A stretch of 64,000 nucleotides of DNA, taken from the NCBI GenBank assembly GCA_963383645.1, contig OY726566.1:93618029-93682028 (forward strand), in the 5' to 3' direction. The DNA is from Muscardinus avellanarius. Its lineage: Eukaryota; Chordata; Mammalia; Rodentia; Gliridae. The position numbers and the translations under genes were made by a program. This document shows, one piece after another, positions 56,810 through 64,000 of this stretch (position 1 is its first letter; every line of letters starts with the position of its first letter). The notes beneath the pieces are model-generated. The model was not told the DNA's origin. It ran no database searches and saw only the letters and a list, made by a program, of their open reading frames with translations.

Positions 56810-57280
56810 CAAGGACTTTTTTCTCATTATAAAAGCAATATATGCTCATTGTATAAAATATATAAGATAATATACAAAGGCATTTATATATATATTGCTT
56901 ATACACTTTTGATTCCAAGACTATGATATTGGTATACTTTTTCCTGCCTCTTGGTACACATGCTGTGTATTTGCAGCTATTCACACATATATATATGCTT
57001 ATCAACTCTCATTTCACAAAATTAAGACGATGTTAACATGTTATATTAATTTAATTGAATTTTCTGTGTCAGTAATATTCTTTAGGAAAATATTATTTTT
57101 TCCAATATTCACTAATACTCCTTGAAAATATTATTTTTAATGCCTAAACAAATATCCAGCATAACGAAACCATAATTTATGCTTTTAATCATTTGTAATT
57201 TTTTGGACGTTTGAATTTTCTCTCTCATGGTAAATAACAGGTTCTGAACATATATTTACATAAACGTTTTTGTCACCTTT
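56810..57280. mobile_element. Old AT-rich interspersed repeat
   Basis: ttataaaagcaatatatgct, the tatatatatgcttatcaact part, aatattatttttaatgccta and cataatttatgcttttaatc follow the order of a widespread ancient mammalian repeat. I cannot give its name. Confidence 0.35.
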
Positions 57281-57482
57281 GCTGTCTTAGCCCAATTGAA
57301 ACCTGTGTCCTCTTTTTGTTGCCAAAAGGAGCATAATAGTTATGCATCACTGTTTTTTCCTCTCTCTCCTGTGAGTTTGCTGACTCAGTATATATTTTTC
57401 TTATATGACACTTTTTCAAATCTGAAATTCTCTTCATATGGTCTTAATACTATCCATATCTTAATCAAACCTTTGGTACTTT

Positions 57483-57486
<4 letters not shown>

Positions 57487-57536
<50 letters not shown>
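57487..57536. repeat. (GT)n microsatellite at a SINE tail
   Basis: 25 perfect GT units in the tail position of the adjoining minus-strand SINE. Confidence 0.95.
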
Positions 57537-57542
<6 letters not shown>

Positions 57543-57730
57543 GGATAGAACCCAGAGATATTCTACCTCCAAGCTACACCCCCAGCCCTATTCTATTTTT
57601 TACTTGGAAATAGAGTCTCACTAAGTAATTAAGAGCCTCACAATTTGCTGACACTGGCTGTAAACCTGAGATCCTCCTGTCTCAGCCTCCCAAGTCCTAG
57701 GATTACAAGGGTGCACCACCGCAACCTGCT
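57537..57730 (-). mobile_element. B1-dID SINE
   Basis: ttactagggatagaacccag ID half and B1 half to ccaccgcaacctgc. The flanks share aagcctttggtacttt / aacctttggtactttt (57469-57484, 57731-57746), a target duplication that also encloses the GT array. Confidence 0.85.
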
Positions 57731-57934
57731 AAGCCTTTGGTACTTTTAATTAAAGTTTAAACAGCTTTGAAGAAGATGGATGGCAGTAAGGGCACGCACG
57801 CGCACCTGCGCGCGCACGGACTCTGTTGCTGTTTATACCCTAGGCAGATTATTCCATAATTCCTTTCATTTTTCCAAAGCCCTTATGACTAGGAAGTCAT
57901 TTATTTTTAGTAGTCCAAAACATTTCTTTTTTTC

Positions 57935-58090
57935 CCCTTTTTGTTTTCATTAGTGCATTTTAGTCATACATCTTAATGGGGTACAAGATGGCGGAGGCAT
58001 ACACGCAAGGCATACATGCACACATCACCCAATTGGCCCTTTCCTGATTCCTACCCCTTCCCTCCTCTCCCTCCCTCCCTACTGAGTATC
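57935..58090 (-). mobile_element. L1 3'-end fragment
   Basis: ttttcattagtgcattttag, catacatcttaatggggtac, then C-rich ccctcctctccctccctccc. Same class of tail as 19990-20310, 5' truncated. Confidence 0.5.
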
Positions 58091-58372
58091 ACTTCTGTGT
58101 CTTTTCATTTGAAGTTTTAATTCCTTGAGAAGTTCAGGAAAAACTGAAACAATTTTTGAGGTATTTGAGGGGATGCTCAAATATTATGTTACTTTGACAA
58201 TTACAAAGACATATTCTAGGGTCTTTGTTTGGAAAATGAACCACAGATGTTGATTTTTAGCCTTTCTTCCCCAATCTGCTACTTCATTTGTTATATTGCT
58301 GTCCTGTTCCTTTGCTTCTGTTCCCTTGGTTTTTTTTTTTTTCTTTCTATTTTCAGGAGTGAGAGTGTGTCT

Positions 58373-58374
<2 letters not shown>

Positions 58375-58428
<54 letters not shown>
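58375..58428. repeat. (GT)n microsatellite, not SINE-linked
   Basis: About 26 GT units with no SINE sequence on either side. Confidence 0.95.
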
Positions 58429-58429
<1 letters not shown>

Positions 58430-59066
58430 GCCTTTAAATTCCCTGTTTTAGGCTAAATTTGGTGGAAAGTCTTTCTTGCTCAGATTAGGGAAACCAGGTG
58501 TGACTGAATGCCGCATTTATTTGGCCGCTCTTATGGGAAATGATCTCATTATTGAATTAGTCTGTTCATAATAACATTGACAAGGGGAAGCTAAGATCAT
58601 GGGGGCCTGAGGGATACAGAGAACCATTACTAATTCTCCGAGGAATAGAATTCCTAAATTCAATCATCCTTTTTTAAATGATTTTTTTTTATTTAGCTGA
58701 AATAAGTAAATTAACACAGTTATTGGCAGACGGTATGGGACCCAAACACATACTGGGGAAAAAAAAATAAAAACCAGCATCTGGGTCCTGACGTGCTGAC
58801 GAGGCATTGTGAGGGGTGGTGTTAGTGGGCCAGGTTCCAATGGAGAGTTCTTTTAGGACGTAATGGAATGACAACCGCAACATGCTTTTCACAGTTGGAT
58901 TTGTGAATTATATCCAAGGAAGCAGGTGAAAGAGGAATGTGACCACCAGAGAGAGGTACTTCCTCTTTATTCTTAAATTGATTGTCCAAGGAAGTAGGGT
59001 AGCGCAAACACACAGGCTGGGAGGATTCTGTCCTTCCAGTCACGCCTCAGAGACGTCTGCTCACAA

Positions 59067-59150
59067 GGCGGTAAGCTCCCAGAGACTGAAACTGTGTCTT
59101 CAGTGCTGGTACCAGAGTAAGTGATCACTGTGTGTACTGAATAAATTAAT
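59067..59150 (+). mobile_element. LINE-2-type 3' end
   Basis: aagctcccagagactgaaac, gtgtcttcagtgctggtacc, tgtgtactgaataaattaat, as in L2 tails. Confidence 0.45.
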
Positions 59151-59759
59151 AGGAATCAAAGTATATTTTGGTGTTGGTGAAGGGCTTGGATAATGACAGG
59201 TTAGTTTAATCCTTGATGCCTTCGGGGTTTAACCAGCTGACATGGTCAGTTTTCTTATAGGCTGGTAACAAACAAAGCATCTCCCTTACAGTTCTCTCTT
59301 TTAGAGCAGAAAGCATTACAAAAATTAATAATGTAATAATTCATGGTCTCTTTCTCATTTTCTCTTGCTCTCATATAGACAGACTTTATAGCCTTCGTCC
59401 CCCCTCCCTTTCTTGTGTTTGGTAGGGATAGGTTTTGTGAAATGGGCTCCATCAATTCTACCAAATTTGAAGCTATGTAAAATAAATATAACAGCAGTAC
59501 CAAAATAGCCAGAAATAATAGACTGCAGCAGTGTGCCTCAGCATTCCTCAAGCAATGTCTAATCAAGCATGGACGGCATCTGTATTTCCAGCAAGTCTCT
59601 ATAGGAATGTTATCTTCTAACACAGTAATTAATCACTGGTTGCCATGTGTCAGAAAACTTATTTAACAAGAAGTTGCGCAGTGCTTGTAGGTTTTTACTT
59701 CCGTAGCCTTTCCTGGCCAGTGGAAAATATAACAGCTTTCTGTACTCAACAAAGAGATC

Positions 59760-59845
59760 TGGGGCTGAGGTTTCACTCAGTAGGAGAGCGTTTGCCCGGC
59801 ACGTACAAGGCCCTGGGTTCCATGTCCAGCGGTACAAAAAAGAAA
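59760..59845 (+). mobile_element. ID-type SINE monomer
   Basis: tggggctgaggtttcactca, ggagagcgtttgcccggcac, gtacaaggccctgggttcca then an A-rich end. The intact agcgtttgcc...caaggccctgggttc order is that of rodent ID elements, with recognisable pol III A and B boxes. Confidence 0.8.
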
Positions 59846-60639
59846 AGGCAAGTACGTAATGAGGGATCTGAAGTGATTCCATTCGTGTTGATTCCTCTGC
59901 TCGTGACATTGGTGTCCATCTTTCATACTCCCCTTTAATCTCTAGTAGGAGGGTAAATGTTCCATGAGCCCAGGCTCAAGACAGCCTATAACATTACCAG
60001 AATTACAGAGTGCCCTTGGCCTCTATGGTAATGATCACTTAAGCACTGTTATGGCTTTGACCCTTTTGACCCCAGTGTTAATTTGCAGACTCAAAAAGAC
60101 ATTTTGTCCAAGAAAATCACTGTAGATTAACTAGAAGGTGGAGGGCCTTTATAAGTGCACTTTTTCAGTTCCTTCCATCACAGATCATCTGAACTTGAGT
60201 TGCCATGTGCGTTTCCAAAAGAAAGATACCAAAGCCCCTCTGGAGTCCAAATTGATGATGTATAACAAGAGAGACCTGAATAGGCATTGAAGTCCCCAAG
60301 GTGGATCTGGCAGTCTTTGTAGTTGAAGTGAAGCCATTAATCAAAAAGGACATCCCAGAGTTCCTGTCTCAGGTCTCCCTTCTCTCCCACAGTGCTCCCC
60401 TCTGTCCCTTTCATTCTCTCCCTCCCATTATAGTCACGTCACATTTTTCTTTATTCTACCATTTTGCTCCCTGTTTTCCTTCTTCAAGATTTTGTCACTC
60501 CTTGTTTTTTTTTTCCCCCTTTATTTTGTATTCCTTTGGACTGGTGTCTCTCATTTTTAAATCTGACAGAAATAAGGAAATAAAAGCTGAGGTCCAGGAA
60601 GTGATAAGGAGACAAATCCCAACACACAATAAAGTTCCA

Positions 60640-62400
60640 TCATCCTTTCATTCTTTCATTCATTCCACAAATAATGGTTGTGGTTATGTTCTCTCTAGGT
60701 CTTGCCCTCATGGGCCTCGCGTTGTTGTAGGACAAGGTATAAACTGGTAAATAAGTAAGAAATAAAATTTGTCAAACGATTATATATGCTATGATGACAA
60801 ACTAGCCATGGGAAAGAGATTAGAGGGTCCCAAGATATAGTAGAGGTAATCTGAAAGTTTAAACTGTTCATGGAAGTCCTCAAATGAGATAACATTTGAG
60901 GAAAATATTTAAGGAAGAGTGGGAACGAGTCGTAGGGATATCTAGGGAAGGAGCATACCAAAAAGGGCCTCCTGGGATGAAGACCCAGAGGGAGAGGTAT
61001 CTGACACTTGGAAAGAGAGCAAGGAGAACAAGAGTAAAGTCAGACACTTAATCTGAGAGGCTGAGATCTTGACGGCCATTATGCTGATGTTAACTTACTT
61101 TGTAGGGAGCCACGAGAGGGTTTGAGGCTGAAGGGTACTAGAATCTAAACCACTCTGGCTACTACATTGAAAAACCAGATGCCTAGGGAGAAGTTGTAGG
61201 CAAGGACAAGATAAAGGAGCCATCAAAACATGTTGGCTTACTATAGTGATGCCTACATACTCACATGTATAGCAGCACGATTCACAATAGCCAGATTATG
61301 GAACCAACCTCAGTTTCAGTGAACAGATGAATGGATAAAGGAAATTGTGTAATAGAAACACAATGGAATTTCACTCATCCATAAAGGAAAACAAAATCAT
61401 ATTATTTGCAGGAAAATGGATGGAACTAGAGAATATTATGCCAAGTGAGATCAACCAGTCTCAGAAAGTCAAGGGTCATATGTTTGATTTCAGATGTGGA
61501 ACACAGAGAGAAAATAGAAAACAAAAGGGACTTCACTTAAATGAGGAGACTGACCAGCAGAATCGTGGAAGGGGTTTAGGGGAAAGGATGTGGAGGAGGG
61601 AAACAGTTCAGATAATGCTGTGTCCATATATGAAGGTATCACTAACTAACATGTAGTTGGGGGGGAGCAAGGTGGGATGAGGGAGAGACACCAAGTGTGT
61701 GTGTGTGTGAATGTACGAATGTATGAATGTGTCACTTTAACTCTCACCATGATGTATGATTGCAATGCGTCAATAAAAGTGTATTCAGTAAACTATGGCA
61801 GTAATCTAGCTGAAAGATAGTGGTGATTCAAACCAAGATCACAGCAGTGGGGAGGGTGAGAAGAGGTCAGCCCAGCATATGTTTTCAGAGTCGAGCTGAC
61901 AGCTTTGCTGAGGGATTGGAAGTGAACCAGTGACTCCAAGAGTTTTGTTCTGAGCAGTTCAAAGCATAGGGTTTTCTCTATTGAAATGAAAATCAGCCAG
62001 GCAGTGGGCTAGGCCAGTTGAGTGTGTTGGAGGTCAGGGGAGGACATATCAAGAGTTTGGGTTTGACACATTGTTTGATAAGCTCCTAGATATCTAAACA
62101 GATTTTTTTTTTAAGGGGATAGAAAAGAAAGTGCAGCAGAGAGGTCTGGGCTGGAGATAGAGCTTGGGAGTCGCCGGGTAAGATCGCCATGGGAGCACAA
62201 GTAGAGAAAAAAGAGGAGCTGTCCAGGAACTGGGCCGCAGGGGCGCACTGCAGAGGTGCTGGAGTGTTGAAGAACCAGCCCAGGAATTGGCAGAGGTAAC
62301 TAGGGAAGGTCACATCCTGGAAGTCCAGGAGGTGTTTGAAGAGGAGGGCAGTGTCCTCATCTGTGTAGATGCTGCTGATGGGTTATATTAGCCCAAGACA
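60640..62400 (+). mobile_element. Long ancient repeat, split by an L1
   Basis: The first part (60640-61200) has cattcattccacaaataatg, cttgccctcatgggcctc, gaaaatatttaaggaagagt and accactctggctactacatt. The second part (61795-62400) has ggcagtaatctagctgaaag, agagtttgggtttgacacat and agaggtctgggctggagata. These occur in this order in one widespread old mammalian repeat, probably LINE-derived. Confidence 0.45.
61230..61790 (+). mobile_element. 5'-truncated L1 3' end
   Basis: ORF2-end landmarks gcacgattcacaatagccag, gatgaatggataaaggaaat, ggatggaactagagaatatt and gccaagtgagatcaaccagt, then a 3'UTR ending in caataaaagt. It interrupts the older repeat around it. Confidence 0.75.
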
Positions 62401-62939
62401 GAGAAGAAGCCACTGGTGAGCTGGACGCGAGGCCTGAAATGCACGGATTTGCATCCCTTTATCCCGCTCACCCAAGGTCACTAAACTAGGAACAGCTTCA
62501 AATGCTGTGTTATGGGTGGCTTCTCACTCCTCGGTTCTGTAGTGGGGTCTGATGTGATGAGGGCAAACGAAAATGCAATTTGAGTGTGGTCAGTATGATA
62601 CACAGAAGACCCAATTGGCAGCTTCTCTTTTCTCCAGGTCAGCATAAACTGGCATGAGTCATGTTGACGTGTTCCTTTGGTGTGTCATGAAAATGGCACT
62701 CTACCTCTGTGATGACCTGTCCCTAACCCACAGCCCCAAACTAACAACGAAAAAGACGCCAGCCTACAGAATGCCTAACCGGTGCTCCTCCACACTGTCA
62801 AAATCATCAAAAGCTACGGAAGCCTAAGATACTAGCCCAGGCAGTAGGAACCAAGGAGACATGGCAACCAAAGGTATACTGGTACCCTGGATGGGACCTG
62901 GAACAGAAAAAGAGCACATGTAAAAACTGAGGAAGGCTG

Positions 62940-63115
62940 AACAAACTATGGACTTTAGTTAATAATAATGTAGTAATGTCAGTTCATTAGTTGTGACCAA
63001 TGCACCATACTAATGTAGGGTGATAATGATAGGGAAACTGAATATAAGTTATACGGAAAACCTATACTATCTTTTCAATATTTTGCATATAAATCTTAAA
63101 CGATTCTAAAAAATG
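62940..63115 (+). mobile_element. Old L1 3'UTR end
   Basis: tatggactttagttaataat, ttagttgtgaccaatgcacc, ctatcttttcaatattttgc, aaacgattctaaaaaatga. Confidence 0.55.
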
Positions 63116-63129
63116 AAGCCAATTAATAA

Positions 63130-63930
63130 ATATTAGGCAAGAGATTTGAACAGGCATTTACCTAGTGAAGATATACATGAAAAGATGCTCAGGATCATTT
63201 GTTAATAGGGAAATGCAAATCAAAACCACAATGAGATACCACTCTATACCCACTAGGATTACAATAATTAAACAAAGACAAAGTGTTGGTGAGGCTGTGG
63301 AGAAGCTAGAACCCTCATTTTTTTTATAGGAGGAATGCAAATGGTGCCCTTCTTTGGAAAACAGTTTTTAGTTTCTTAAAAAGTTAAATGTAGAGTTATA
63401 TGGCACAGCAATTTTAATTCTAAATATATACCCAAAGGAAATGAAACATACATGTACACAAAATATTTGTATGCAGGTGATCATAATAGCACTAATCATA
63501 ATAGCCAAAAGTAGAAGCAACCTAAATATCCATCAACTGAGAGATGGATACAATGTGGAAAATCAATACAAGAGACATTATTTGGCCATAAAAAGAGATG
63601 AGGTACCGATACATCATACAGCATGGATGAACCTTGAAACATGTTCAGTTTAAGATGCTAGCATTAAAAAGACTATCTATTGTATGGTTCTATTTATAGG
63701 AAATGCTCTACATAGGCAAATTTATAGGGATCAGAAATATATAAATGGTTACTTAGAGTTGAAAGGTTAAGTGGGAATGGGGAAATGGATACAGGATTTC
63801 TTTTGGTGGTGATTAACATGTTCTAAAATAGATTGTGCTGTGATTATATGACCCTGGGGGAACTAAAACTTAGAATTGTATACTTTAAATATATGAATTA
63901 TATGGTATTTGAATTATATCATAATAACTT
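63130..63930 (+). mobile_element. Old L1 ORF2 end and 3'UTR
   Basis: gggaaatgcaaatcaaaacc, tgagataccactctataccc and gttggtgaggctgtggagaa (ORF2 end), then aacctaaatatccatcaact and a 3' end with actaaaacttagaattgtat. Reading frame is broken by stops. Confidence 0.7.
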
Positions 63931-64000
63931 GCTCTAAAAAAGAGAAGTTAATCTTTAAAGTTTTAAAAATCCTAAATTATATGTCATAGAAAATGAATAG

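Larger units (their letters stand above)
56573..64000 (+). other. EXOC4: EXOC4 intron 17 (5' part), phase 2
   Basis: Runs off the window. Contains the repeats listed below. Blocks 58430-59065, 59150-59755, 59850-60635 and 62405-62935 hold nothing recognisable. Confidence 0.85.

Noticed and set aside
48664..59845. tRNA genes suggested by A-box and B-box-like segments at 48664 and 59760
   Set aside because: They are ID-type SINE monomers with A-rich 3' ends; no complete cloverleaf can be drawn.

Overview
The window is mammalian nuclear DNA from inside one protein-coding gene, EXOC4 (SEC8, exocyst complex component 4), on the + strand. Only three short coding exons are present: 44485-44626, 52510-52688 and 56413-56572. 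Their translations are near-identical to about residues 735-895 of the roughly 974-residue Sec8 protein. All three have AG acceptors and GT donors, and their reading phases join exactly. By position they are probably exons 15-17 of 18. Everything else is intron: the 3' part of a very long intron (1-44484), two complete introns (44627-52509 and 52689-56412) and the 5' part of the next (56573-64000). No gene start, terminal exon, tRNA or rRNA gene, CRISPR array or bacterial feature is visible.

The organism is most likely a non-murid rodent of the squirrel / mountain beaver / beaver / dormouse assemblage. The intron is dense with dimeric SINEs made of a B1 (7SL-derived) left half and an ID-like (tRNA-derived) right half, the B1-dID type, together with rare ID monomers. 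Murid-specific SINEs are absent. Species cannot be decided from this sequence alone.

Layout. 1-11 kb: SINEs, an old antisense L1 split by a SINE and a MaLR LTR, a second old L1, a MER5A-like element split by a SINE. 11.2-14.4 kb: repeat-poor block. 14.4-18.7 kb: SINEs, and an MLT1-type LTR inside a MIR. 20-25 kb: an L1 tail and two retroviral LTR-like segments. 26.7-33.5 kb: SINEs, a 26-bp minisatellite with 11 copies, and a three-SINE nest. 35.6-36.4 kb: a SINE split by another SINE with a GATA/GAT array. 36.6-39.6 kb: the most notable object, a complete-looking half-L1 (HAL1-type) retrotransposon with a 15-bp target-site duplication, a 5'UTR, an intact ORF1 of 320 codons and no ORF2. Where ORF2 should be there is a decayed antisense L1 fragment. 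44-57 kb: the EXOC4 exons with scattered MIR, L2, L1, SINE and MaLR copies. 57-64 kb: SINEs, microsatellites and L1 fragments.

The exons encode part of the C-terminal helical region of Sec8. The interspersed elements are not functionally linked to EXOC4 as far as the sequence shows. One possible exception is a long GGGA/GGAA tract that starts 28 nt after the exon 16 donor and could form structure in the pre-mRNA. Family names are assigned from remembered consensus features, not from a database search.
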